Source: Zantedeschia hybrid cultivar (taxonomy: Eukaryota > Streptophyta > Magnoliopsida > Alismatales > Araceae). Taken from it: a stretch of 64,000 nucleotides of DNA. The position numbers were made by a program, and so were the translations under genes. Within the stretch, counting starts at the first letter, position 1, and each line of letters begins with the position of its first letter. Positions 1 to 9,855 of this stretch are shown piece by piece. Under the pieces are notes generated by a model, which made no database searches, was not told the origin of the DNA, and saw only the letters and a list, made by a program, of their open reading frames with translations. The stretch lies in assembly GCA_030544215.1 (NCBI GenBank), contig JARZZO010000011.1, forward strand, positions 47,923,587-47,987,586, in the 5' to 3' direction.

Positions 1-112
1 TTGTATCAAGGCAACCCTAACACAATCTAGAGATTGAAGCAAGAGATTTTCTCCGAAGTTCAAGGATTTTCAAGGTTTTCAAGGTTTCAAGAAGAAGAAG
101 CTAAAGAATAAG

Positions 113-202
113 ATGGATTCTTCAAACAAGAGGATGAAGAAGACGCTCGAGAAACTCTCCAACGTGAAAGATCATCTAAGTAGAAGAGATCCTAACCTAC
201 AA
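113..202 (+). other. Possible first exon upstream of the DUF7745-like ORF
   Basis: A short ATG frame of 30 codons, basic and polar, runs into a consensus splice donor (GTAAGT at 203) and would stop two codons later if unspliced. A branch/pyrimidine stretch and TGCAG acceptor end at 423. The downstream segment is open in the frame of the 503 ORF from 425 to an in-frame TAG at 494. The splice phase does not match simply, so joining this exon to the ORF at 503 is a guess. Confidence 0.3.
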
Positions 203-502
203 GTAAGTTAAATCCTCTTCAATTCCCTTTTTCTCTATATTCTTCAAGTTCTTCATAGCAATCTTTTCTATTCTTCTAGGCATATCTTTTATTTTCCGGC
301 CCAAGAAAATTCACATCTTTTATTTCCCGGCTTGCAAAAAGTATTACTATTTCCATGTAATCCTTTGATTGAATTGTGGCATCCTCAAACCTATACTTTC
401 CTTTTTCCTGAATTTGAATGCAGTATTCTTCTAGAAGAGGCCGAACTCCTATTGGGCCTTCCTAAGATCAAGTTGAACAATAATGAAGTGATCTAGAATA
501 AG

Positions 503-1291
503 ATGGCTTTGATGAGGGAGAAGATCACATGTCAACAATTGTTAATGAAGATCATGAAGGATCCAAAAGAAGTTAAAGGATGCCTTACCAAGAAGGGTAT
601 CAACCTTGCAAAGCTTGCAGAGTGGATTTTATACGAGATTGAAGATCTTAGAGAGGATGACACTGAGAATGTGATGAAAGCATTCACCACGTGCCTAGCT
701 GGAGCTTTGTTCTTTCCTACTCAAGACAACATACTAGAAGATGATCAAGTCAGCGCAATCTGCGAGATCTTTGAGGGAAGACAGATCGGGACAGCAATTC
801 TAGCCTATCTCTATAGTGGACTTTCTGCAACATCTATAGGTCAGCCTCCTTATGGTTGTATGCTTCTCTTCACTCTATGGGTTGAGTTGCACACTAGAAA
901 TTTTGCAAGACCGTCTCAAATTTATCAGAATAGTCCTATCTTCCATATTTTCAACATTGTGAAATTCAATGAAAGGATGATCAATCAAGTGCCCAAACTC
1001 AAGACTCGAGCTGACTGGAGAGATTATCTGAGAACAATGTCATCAAATGGGTTCGACTCTTCACCTCTTGCTCTTGTAGGAAAGCCCACTCGAATATGCC
1101 GTGCACCAGGTGCAAAGCTCAAACTGATCGGGGCAACAAAGTTCGTACTGTACAATCCCCATCGATGTCATATTCAACTCAGCCTGCCTCGTTATGAATT
1201 TCCAGAGTTTTCCTATACATCTCCAATCAAGAAGCGTGCCCTGGAATCCGATGAAAACTTTGAAGCCACTAAACTTATAGTTACATTATAG
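503..1291 (+). CDS. DUF7745-like protein, TE-associated
   Basis: An open frame of 262 codons. Residues about 55-130 resemble the DUF7745 family common in plant repeat-derived proteins: a hydrophobic helix with LAGALFFPTQ, an acidic stretch before ICEIFEG, then an Ala/Leu-rich helix and LFTLWVELHT. No catalytic motif, signal peptide or membrane segment is evident, and the function of the family is unknown. The frame is open upstream to a TAG at 494, so the start at 503 is simply the first Met. A polyadenylation-like AATAAA lies 145 bp after the stop. It sits antisense to Tat-like element H, on the 3' side of its integrase, where Tat elements often carry extra antisense ORFs. It could equally be a decayed host-like gene. 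The domain match is from memory of the family, not a search. Confidence 0.5.
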   Translation: MALMREKITCQQLLMKIMKDPKEVKGCLTKKGINLAKLAEWILYEIEDLREDDTENVMKAFTTCLAGALFFPTQDNILEDDQVSAICEIFEGRQIGTAILAYLYSGLSATSIGQPPYGCMLLFTLWVELHTRNFARPSQIYQNSPIFHIFNIVKFNERMINQVPKLKTRADWRDYLRTMSSNGFDSSPLALVGKPTRICRAPGAKLKLIGATKFVLYNPHRCHIQLSLPRYEFPEFSYTSPIKKRALESDENFEATKLIVTL

Positions 1292-1435
1292 AATATAAGC
1301 TTCAATCATCGTGTAAAATCCTCTGAGAATAGAGATAGATGATTATCATATACATATATAATGGGACTTCGGAAAATTCTTCCTTAAATGTTCTCTTTAT
1401 TTTCCCTTTTATGATGTAATTAAGAATTTATTTTC

Positions 1436-1441
1436 AATAAA
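1436..1441 (+). promoter_or_regulatory. Polyadenylation-like AATAAA
   Basis: AATAAA in an A/T-rich stretch 145 bp downstream of the stop codon of the DUF7745-like frame. This is a plausible near-upstream element, although such hexamers are common by chance in AT-rich plant DNA. Confidence 0.3.
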
Positions 1442-1560
1442 GAATCGTTCTTTTATATCGTGACAATTCATCCTTAATCTTCTGTGACTTGTCCAAGATT
1501 TTCCTTAAGTAAAAACTTGATTTTTCTTTAAAATATTACAATTCGGGTTTACTTAATGCA

Positions 1561-2090
1561 AAACGCGTCTACTCAGAAAGACGTCTTTCAACCAAAATTC
1601 ATTTTCCAAAAACCAGAGATTAATCCTTAAAATCCCGAATTATCCATAAAACGCATCCACATGTGTAGACGCCTTTAGACCAAAATCCTTTTCCAAAAAT
1701 CAGAGATTAATCCTTAAAATCTCGAATTATCCATAAAACGTGTCCACATGTGTAGACGCCTTTAGACCAAAATCTTTTTCAAAAATCAGAGATTAATCCT
1801 TAAAATCTCGAATTATGATTAACAAGCGTCCACAGTGGTAGACGCGTTTCAACTTTCTCTCTTACTTTTCTCCAAAATTCTGCCATTAATTCTTTGATTA
1901 ATCTACTGAAACGCATCGTGTTACCTGGATGCAGTTAATCATCATGTCTTGTACTGGTCTGACCAGCATTGATGGTTTAAACTGAAACGCGTCGCTTTGT
2001 GCAAACGCCTTTTGCTCAATTTCAAACTCCTATCTTGCCGCCTCAATTTATGCGCCTTGAATGGCGTCGCTGTACCTCGACGCGTTTCAA
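1561..2090. repeat. Cluster of GCGTC/GACGC spaced palindromes upstream of the PMD unit
   Basis: Seven units of about 28-32 bp, each a left arm (AAACGCGTC, AATGGCGTC or a close variant), an 8-12 nt loop and a right arm (GACGCGTTT, GACGCCTTT). They start near 1561, 1649, 1735, 1823, 1906, 1984 and 2059. Loops differ between units while the GCGTC and GACGC cores are largely kept. The early units are embedded in an approximately 85-bp imperfect tandem repeat (ATTAATCCTTAAAATC plus the unit). The last unit lies just before a CCCGCGAA box and a pyrimidine-rich tract that looks like a transcription-start region. Confidence 0.7.
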
Positions 2091-2318
2091 CTTTTCCTAA
2101 CAGAACCCGCGAAATCCCCCCTTTCTTCCTCATTCTCTCAAGCTCTCTCTCTCTCTTCACTTTCTTCTTCCTCTCCAACAGCTCCTTCGTTCTTTCCGGC
2201 GACCTTCATCATCGGCTTCATTTCCTCTCCGGCCATCCTCTCTATCGCCGGCCTTCTTCTTCTCTTCCTCTCATTCTCTTTTCCACCCGAGCCCCATCTT
2301 TATCAAACTCTCAACGCC

Positions 2319-5164
2319 ATGGAACGCGGGCAACCTAGCAAATCCAAGGCGGTGGTGAAACGGCGGCGGACCACATCCCTCTCCGTGGTGTCGGTGGAGG
2401 GAGTTCCCAAGGTGCCACCGGCCGACCTTGCGGCGGTGGCGGCATTCCTAGAAGAGGAAGAAGAGGCTCCCCCGGCGCCAATAGCCGAAGAAGAAGAAGG
2501 GGAGGGTGACCTTCACTTTGTAAGTTCCCTGTGGAATGTATTTTTTGATTGAATGGAATGAAGGAAAGGGGAGGAAAGGGGTTCTTTGGGAGGACCTAAA
2601 ATCGGGTTTGAATGGCGTCCAGACCAGATGACGTCTTTTAAAGGGCGTCGTCTTGGTCCGACGCCATTCAATAAAAAACTCTCATTTTTTTAATAGAGTA
2701 GAAAATCAGGCTGAATGGCGTTAAGACATCTGGACGCCTTTTAATGAACGTCTAGCATGGTAGACGCCTTTCAGACAGAATTTTTTATTCATTTAATAAA
2801 CTGATGAAATTTTCTTGTTTTATTTACAGGGGACGATGAGGGCACGTATCTCATGGGACTTAGTGATAGGGGCCTATCGGAGACTCCCGGACTTCAAGAA
2901 GGCGCGCCTGCAGTAGATGGGGTTCGCGGAGATTCTAGAGATCGAGCCATTTTGGCTCGATTTGGTCCTCCTACAGGCGCTGCAGGAGAGGTGGTATGCG
3001 GAAAGCAGGGCTTTCCTAATGCCCTGGGGTCACATGGTCCCAAGCTTAGAGGACGTGGCCAGGATTACTGGCCTCAGAGTAGATGGTAGGCCGGTGAGCA
3101 GGGTGACCTACCCCGATTATCGAGGGTTGGCAGAGGCCCTATTAGGTATAGAGGTATCTAGTTTAGATAGGGAGTCCAGGACCGTCCCCCGGGTAGAGGT
3201 GGAGGCAGCCCTAAGGTTGGTAGAGCCTAGGCATCGGTCTGATGAGACCCAGGAGGAGTTCAGAGATAGGTTAGCAGAGTCCTCCTCCTCTGTCTACTGT
3301 AGTGACCCTAGTCAGGTAGAGGAGGTAAATAGACAGCTGAGAGTCTTCCTTGTTTTCTTTTTTGGTCGGTTGCTCTTTGGTATGAAGGACGACCATATCT
3401 ATTGTAGGTTTCTTTATTTGTTAGATGACCTCGACCGCCTCCATGAGTATGCCTGGGGTGCCGCCCTTCTGGCTCATCTCTTCGCCGATCTCTCTGCGGT
3501 CACGCCAGACTATGAGACCACCGTCAGCGGCTTTTCGCCGTTTCTTCAGGTATTAAGTCATTTTATTATTTGTTTATGATATGAAATGTAATGATATGAT
3601 GCTTTTCTAACTTACATGTTTATACATGCAGGTGTGGAGCTATTTCTACTTCCCGCTCGGCCGAGCAAGGATCGTGAGGCCGAATGCTGTCCTGTTGGCT
3701 CGCCATTCGCAGCTAATCATAGATATGGCCCTACAGCACCATCAGCTGACGACCCTTCGCCGTCAATTCCTCGATTACCCAGAGCTTCTGGTAAGTTGTT
3801 TAATTAGTTCAATTTTGTTTATTAAATGCAATATTTCATTTATTAAATGCAATTTATTTATATGAATGCATCTAACCTGTATGCAGGTGATCTGGCGCCC
3901 GTACTTGGGCATGGGCGAGGAGGGCCAGCCGTGGGTGACGGCTGGTTGAAGACGGTTCGATCGGCAAATGTGGCTCCACTGCCTGAACGAGATCGAGCCA
4001 CTCCGCCTCCGCTTAGTAATGGGGACCCTGGGCCTCCATCAGGAATGGATCAAAGAGGAGGTCCCAGAGGGCGTTGGGAGGAGCATGAGGGGCAAGTAGG
4101 CCCTTATGACTGGCGAGCCAAATTCCCCGAGCAGTACGAGGATTAGCACCGCCGTGGCGTACGAGTAGACTCTCATGCGGAAGATAGCACCTCCTACCTC
4201 CAGCAATACCGGACCTACTACGCCGACCAGCTACGGCTTCTCCGACCACTTGATGTAAGTATGCGTTTATGCTTCTTTCATTTTATTATTATCTTAATTT
4301 ATATTTGTGAATGAGTGTGTGTACGCATGGTATGCAGGATGCACGAGATGTTGTTATCATCGACCTCCGGGCCCGCCTACAAGATGCGGAGGCCTAGCTG
4401 GAGCAAGTCCAGAAGAAACTTTTTGACTTGATATGTATGCATGCTTATGAATGAATGTTTAATTAATTTATTTATTTTGACGATTAGCTACTGACGGTTG
4501 TCTTTTGGTGCAGCGAGCCGTCTATACCCAGGCGGCTCCCCCATCATCCTTAGTTGGGGCTTGATCCTCTTCTACGGTTGCTTATGAGGCTGCTCTTGCT
4601 GACCTCCAGAGTCAGCTCGCCTCTGCCATCCATCGAGCCTCTCTTGCGGAGGAGGTTCGGGCTGCTCAAGTAAGTTCCATCCTTCTTCTTCCATTATTGG
4701 ACTTGATTTGCTTGATTATCTTGAATTGATAGTGTCTTCTTTTACAGGTTGCTGAGCTTCAGGAGGCCCTTCAGAGGGTTGAGATCGACGCAGCTCGAGT
4801 CCGTGAGCTCGAGGAGCAGGTGGCCCGTCTCTCCATTGGGGATCTCGCCTGACTCCAAGTTCGCCTGGAGATCTTGACTGAGGAGAGGGATCATGACCGC
4901 CTTCGGCTAGAGAGTCTTCAGGGTTGCCTCTCCGTGGCAGAGCATGAGCGCCGGATGGTGGAGGAGAGATATTAGTGAGCCCGCCAGTGGGCTATCGATC
5001 GCGGTCAGGTGAGCGCTTTCACGACCATTATTGCCATATCGTCTGGCCAAGAAGGGCCGAGCTCCATGAGCCCACCACCGCCGCCGTCTAGAGCTCCAAC
5101 GCCAGATGCCCAGGATGAAGCCAAGAGTCAGTTTGACGAGGGGGAAAGAGAGAATCAGCCATGA
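2319..5164 (+). pseudogene. Plant mobile domain (PMD, aminotransferase-like) gene, seven exons, disabled
   Basis: Exons can be read at 2319-2519, 2830-3549, 3632-3790, 3887-4254, 4338-about 4432, 4514-4669 and 4748-5164, separated by GTAAGT/GTATTA donors and TGCAG/TACAG acceptors. The phase is kept across the first junctions. Exon 1 encodes a basic then acidic Glu-rich leader. Exon 2 carries the PMD signature (MPWGHMVPSLEDVARITGL, then VDGRPV). Exon 3 continues with YFPLGRARIVRP, and exon 4 with VIWRPYLGMGEEG and a CLNEIEPLR segment. The last exons are Glu/Leu/Arg-rich and look coiled-coil. In-frame stops occur in exon 2 (TAG at 2914), exon 4 (a TGA and a TAG) and the later exons, so it cannot make a full product. 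PMD proteins are transposase- or retroelement-associated, and some host members act in silencing. The unit lies antisense to Tat-like element H. Confidence 0.7.
2610..2775. repeat. GCGTC palindromes inside PMD intron 1
   Basis: Four more units lie in the first intron: two adjacent ones at about 2610-2640 and 2641-2671 and two at about 2714-2744 and 2745-2775. Arms are TGAATGGCGTC or AAAGGGCGTC against GACGTCTTT or GACGCCATTCA. The paired, nearly back-to-back arrangement recurs in the chromovirus LTRs. Confidence 0.65.
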
Positions 5165-5592
5165 GGGCCTCATCATGTACTTTTTTCTTTTTGAATCTTG
5201 TACAAAGCACCTTTTGATATATATATGACATTTTTGTCTTCAGCTTTGTGTCTCATTTGTGTGAATTCCTTGGCTTTCATACCTGTACCCTGTACATTAC
5301 TTAACAAATAGGTTAAGTATCTATTTAGGCTTAGCCCCTTACCCAGTTAAGTAACTGATTAATTGATCCTTTTCTTGGTAGAAGGGTGAAGGGGCATAGC
5401 CTTTATTAACAAAGGTGATAATAATTGAACTGAAGAAAATAACAGAGTAAGATGCAACATTCAAGCATGCAGATGCTCGTTGAAAATAAAGGAATGAAGC
5501 ATACCAAATGTTACAAGAAGATGCTAATTGAAATATTTTATTATTATTAATTTTTTGAAATATTCATTTTGTTTGAGTTTTCGAACATATAT
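5165..5592. other. Non-coding DNA after the PMD unit
   Basis: AT-rich sequence with the presumed 3' UTR of the PMD unit at its start (a TTTTTGAATCTTGTAC run, ATATATATGACA) and no reading frame or repeat that I recognise. Confidence 0.4.
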
Positions 5593-5765
5593 ATTTTTTT
5601 GGATTTTGAGATATGTACTTTTTTTTTGGATTTTGAAATATGTACTTTTTTTGGATTTTGAGATATGTATTTTTTTTGGATTTTTAGATATGTACTTTTT
5701 TTTATTTTGAAATATGTACTTTTTTTTTTGGATTTTGAGATATGTATTTTTTTTTGGACTTTGGG
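5593..5765 (+). repeat. Minisatellite, about 24-30 bp unit
   Basis: Seven head-to-tail copies of a unit of the form TTTTTGGATTTTGAGATATGTAC with variable T-run length and a few substitutions (GAGATA/GAAATA/TAGATA). The apparent reading frames on both strands here are artefacts of the repeat. Confidence 0.85.
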
Positions 5766-6250
5766 ATTAATGTGCAAACTAAAAGACCAGTATGGTACTC
5801 AGATCAAAAGAATATATTCATCTATTAACTTAATTCCCAAATTGTTCTTCAATAATCTAACTTAGACCCATCGTGCTTGAACTTGTGTTTCCATTCATGA
5901 TCCCATTTGATGATTTGATCCTTACTCAATCTAGGCTGTTCCTTAAGCTTGGAGTACGCCTCTTCAGAAAGAAAGGAAGAATTGGTTTAGAAAGCCCACA
6001 AGAAGGTTCCGGAGACCCAAAAAGATGTTCCTTTCTTACCATAATATTTGTTGGGGTTCGGTTATTTTCTTTCCGAGGTATTTATCGACCTTGCGTTCCC
6101 TTTTATTTCATTTTATGGCCTTGATGTAACGTTTGTAGTGTGATGGCCTTTTGATTTGACATTTGGCTTTTGCCCTTTGATTTTTCTTTTTCTATTCATG
6201 GGATGGATCTCTCCCCCCCTTTTTTTTATGACGGCCTCCTACTAAGATGG
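5766..6250. other. Unassigned sequence beside the broken integrase
   Basis: No gene recognised. On the minus strand, 6209-6230 reads as an A-run followed by a G-run and GAGA, like a polypurine tract, but no LTR start (TG) follows it. The integrase similarity of element H fades near 6255, so a deletion junction may lie here. Confidence 0.35.
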
Positions 6251-7076
6251 CGGGTATTCTTGCATGATTAGCAACTGACCATCTTTTCTCGTCTAAGAGT
6301 TCCAATTGAGCAAGGAGTGTTGAACGGTGTTCATCAATAGAGAGTTCCTTATTCAATTGTACTCTTAATGATGGTATAAGGATCTCATATGGAACTACCG
6401 CCTCCATTCCAAATGTTAAGGAATAAGGAATCTGCCTAGTGGGCGTACGGATTGAAGTTCGGTATGCCCATAGAGCCTCAATTAATTTTTCTGGTTAGTC
6501 TGTGAATTTATTAGACTTGCACGTCTTTTTAATTATTTTTATTAAAGTCTTGTTAGTTGCCTCTGCTTGGCCATTGCCTTACGGATAATATGGAGATGAA
6601 TGATGCAATGCAATTTTGTTGCAGAGGTCTTTCAGTTCTTGTGACACAAACTGCGGTTCATTGTCGGTGACGATGGTGCTTGGAATTCCAAATCTTGTGA
6701 TGATGTTGTTCATTATGAACTTGCAAACGATTGATGCTTTGACTTCCGTATACGCTTCAACTTCCGCCCACTTGGTGAAGTATTCCGTTGCCGTGAGAAT
6801 AAAGGATTTCTGCTTAATGCCGGAATCAGGATTGCCAAGGGGTCCAATGACATCGAAAGCCCACATGGAGAAAGGCTATGGGGAGGAAACAGGATGGAGT
6901 GAAGATGCAGGAGAATGGATCTTGTCGGCGTGAAGTTGACACTTGGCACACCTACGGACATATCCTACGCAATCTTCTTCCATAGTTGGCCAATAGAATC
7001 CTTGTCTAAGGATCTTCTTTGCTAGCATTTGTCCATTAACATGGCCACCACAAACTCCAGTATGAGCTCCTTCCAT
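6192..7076 (-). pseudogene. Integrase of element H
   Basis: Begins with an H2C2 zinc-binding part (HTGVCGGH then CAKCQLHADK), followed by the DDE core. The first Asp is in AFDVIGPL, the second in IVTDNEPQF, and the Glu in GNGQAEATNK, reached after an in-frame TAA directly after SPYYP. Another stop follows before LIEALWAYRT. The core continues to ELLDEKRW, after which similarity ends, so the C-terminal part is missing. Its role would be to insert the cDNA into chromosomes. It is broken between the zinc domain and the core and cannot act. Confidence 0.8.
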
Positions 7077-7082
7077 AATCTT

Positions 7083-7952
7083 TCAAAGCTCATCTTCGTC
7101 TAAACATCTTAAAAGAACTCCATCAAAACCTCTTTTGTATAATGCTCTCCCAACTATGATGTATCTCTGAGCAACTCTCCTGATAGCCCTTTTCTCCTCA
7201 GCTGTGGCTTCCTCAGGATATGATTGATCTTTACAATATTTGGCAATTTCGTAGTACCATAGTTTCTGTTCGTCATCCATCTCTTCTAACAGCTCCATTA
7301 ACATAATCTCTCTCTTTTTCACAATATTTCTATCTTTGACCTTCTTCAGCAGCTTCTCCTTAGTCCTAAAGAATGAACGGTCTTTCACGGCGGGTGAAAG
7401 ACGCCTATGAACAATGATTGATTCGGATTGTCTACTTATTGGAAAATTGAGGGATGATGCAAGTGAAGCTAGAGCGTCAGCTAAAATGTTCTGATTCTGA
7501 GGAACATGGATGAAGATCAATTTTGTGAAAAGCTTCGTATAAGCAGAAGTGAGTTCTTGATAAGGCTTGAGTTTTGGATCAAGAGTTCGATATTTGGTTA
7601 ACACCTGGCGAAGAATCAATTGGCTATCACCCACAATTCTGAGTTTGGTGGCACTATGGAGATGAGCAGCCTAGAGGCCAGCAAGGAGTGCCTCGTATTC
7701 AGCTATATTGTTAGTGACTGAAAAGTCAAGCTGAAAGGCTTGTGGAATGGTGACATTTTCAGGTGATAATAGAACAATGCCGATCCCCTTTCCCTGAGAA
7801 TTCAGAGCTTCGTCAAAATGCAGAGTCCACATGTCATCTTTGATTCGGTCTATGGACATCAGTTCCTCATCCGGAAACTCCGATCGGACTGGATCAAAAC
7901 GAGGAAGGGGGTGATGAGCGAGATGTTCTACTATGGCGTAGCCTTTGATCAC
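7083..7952 (-). pseudogene. Second (archaeal-type) RNase H and linker of element H
   Basis: Starts with a linker (LAHHPLPRFDPVRSEFPDEE) typical of Tat elements, then the RNase H strand WTLHFDEALNSQGKGIGIVL and the helix NIAEYEALLAGL. A stop and frame change separate it from GDSQLILRQVL and the alternating acidic/basic tail leading to the integrase zinc domain. The first catalytic Asp is present (HFDEALN, where FDGAS/SN is usual). This duplicate RNase H lies downstream of the normal one and distinguishes the Tat clade from chromoviruses such as A and B here. Confidence 0.75.
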
Positions 7953-8000
7953 TTTCTGTTGAATGTAAGTTATATCAAATTAAGGTAGAAAGCTTTGCCA

Positions 8001-8453
8001 TCATGCTAACCTATCAGTAAGGACAGATTTCTCAAGGAGAAACTTGATCGGATTCATCTTAGCGATGAGATGAACTTCATGGGCTAGAAAGTAATGCTTC
8101 AATTTCTGAACGACCCAGACCAATGCTGCACATGTTTTCTCCATCGCTGTGTATCTCTGTTCAGCGGGGTTGAGGAGTTTAGAGAGATAGTAGGCTGCCC
8201 TCTCCTTTCCTTCTTCATCCTCTTGTTCTAGGACAGTCCCCACCGCATCATCCATGACAGAAATGTATAGAATTAAAGATTTGTCCGGAGATGGTGGTCT
8301 TAAAACAGGAGGACTTGCCAGATAATTCTTCAATCCATCAAACGCCTCCTGACACTTATCGTCCCAATTGAATTTGACTCCTAGCTTGGTAAGCTCATAG
8401 AATGGCTTACACCTTTGTGAGTGCTGGGAGACAAATCGGCGAATAAATTGCAA
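8001..8453 (-). pseudogene. RNase H domain of element H
   Basis: Follows RT directly. Recognisable segments are RRFVSQHSQRCKPFYELTK, the FNWDDKCQEAFDGLKNYLA thumb/connection, SLILYISVMDDAVGTVLEQED, YYLSKLLNPAEQRYTAMEK and the LKHYFLAHEVHLI segment with MNPIKFLLEK. It is broken from the RT frame by a frameshift around 8455. Confidence 0.8.
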
Positions 8454-8457
8454 CCTC

Positions 8458-9118
8458 CTAATTAATCATCTTAAACAAGTTCTTGGGAGGTAGCATTTCT
8501 CTAATAGCCTTTGCTTTGTTGGGATCGATCTCAATTCCCCGTTTACTGACAATGAATCCAAGTAATTTCCCAGAGGATACTCCGAATACACATTTCTTAG
8601 GGTTCATCTTCAACTGATATTCTCTTGATCTTTCTAATACTCTTGCCAAAACTTTGGCATGCTCAACCTTAGTCTTAGATTTTACTAACAAGTCATCCAC
8701 ATACACTTCTAGATCGATATGCATCATGTGATGAAATATTACCATCATAACCCTTTGATAAGTGGCTCCAGCGTTCTTTAATTCAAAAGGCATGACGACA
8801 TAACAATATGTCCCCTAGGGTGTAGTGAATGATGTCTTTTCTTGATCTTCTTCTATCAATTTGATCTGATTATATCCTGAAAATCCATCCATAAATGATA
8901 AGGTTTCATAGCCAGTTGTGTTATCGATGAGTACATCAATGTGAGGCAGTGGAAATCATCCATAAGACACTCCCGGTTCAAATCTTGGAAGTCAATACAG
9001 ATTCTAACCTTCCCATCTTTCTTCATAACGGGGACTATGTTGGCCACCCATTGCGGATAGAGGACAACTCTAATGAATTTGACTTTATGTAATTAATCGA
9101 CTTCTTCGTTCATCTTCA
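8458..9118 (-). pseudogene. Reverse transcriptase core of element H
   Basis: Contains VPVMKKDGKVRICIDFQDLNR, then a decayed stretch with stops (8794-8856), PFELKNAGATYQRVM, and the active site EVYVDDLLVKSK followed by KCVFGVSSGKLLGFIVSKRGIEIDPNKAKAI cut into shorter blocks. The YVDD catalytic pair is intact but the frame is interrupted at about 8794-8860 and again at 8455. Confidence 0.85.
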
Positions 9119-9125
9119 AAGCCAT

Positions 9126-9842
9126 TTATGGGTGGAATCGCCTTAACTTCTGTTTAACTGGGCTAGCTCCATCCTTTAATGTCAACCTGTGTTTCACTAG
9201 TGATGAGTCTGACCCCGACATATCCTCATAACTCCAGGCAAAAGTGTCCTTATAATCCTTAAGAATTTGTACCACTGCCTTCTCATCCATTTCAGAAATA
9301 TTTTTGCTAATGAGAACAACCTTAGGTTCGTCTTCAGTCCCTAAATTGATCTCTTTGGTGGGCTCTTCTACGGCAGTTGAGGGTTCATCGAATCTTTTTA
9401 CTCCACTAGCATATGCCTCAGCCGCGTCCTCGTCATCTTCCTCATCTTCCATAATGGGGTCTTTTTCGTATATCAATTCATACACCCCATATCCATCATT
9501 GACTGCCTCATCATTTACATAATCTTCTGGCATCTGAATAAGATTCTCTAACAGCTGAGGGATCATAGAGCAAGAGAGGCATTTAAATGCTAAATCCTGG
9601 AGGTATCTATCTGGAATTTGTTTACCCTTAGATTTCCTAGACTTCCTAACTTGACTAACCTGCCTAGAACTAGACTCCCTAACTTCGCTAGACTCTCTAT
9701 CCTGACCTAATGAGGACGAAGAAGGATGAAAATTATAGGCTATATGAGGAAATATAGGAGAATCCTCCCGAGGGGAGGGGCAGAGTAGATCTGGAAGAGA
9801 ATCTTGACCGAATGACCTGCGCGATGGGGTACACTTGGACAA
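9126..9842 (-). pseudogene. Acidic linker and RT amino end of element H
   Basis: An open stretch of 238 codons: Ser/Arg-rich (DRESSEVRESSSRQVS), then strongly acidic (EDEEDDEDAAEAY), then the segment that precedes RT in Tat elements (DTFAWSYEDMSG followed by LVKHRLTLKDGASPVKQKLRR). It probably begins just after a spliced or frameshifted junction: the sequence upstream on the minus strand reads TTTCTCTCAG, a good acceptor, and Ogre-type elements are known to splice an intron between protease and RT. Confidence 0.65.
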
Positions 9843-9855
9843 GTAGGAAGTTTCC

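Noticed and set aside
2853..3089. Plus-strand Gly-rich frame over PMD exon 2
   Set aside because: It is a shifted-frame shadow. The PMD motifs and splice phase support the 2830/2917 frame.
5528..5865. Short Phe/Ile/Lys-rich reading frames on both strands
   Set aside because: They are produced by the TTTTTGGATTTTGAGATATGTAC minisatellite and its flanks, with no domain or start context.
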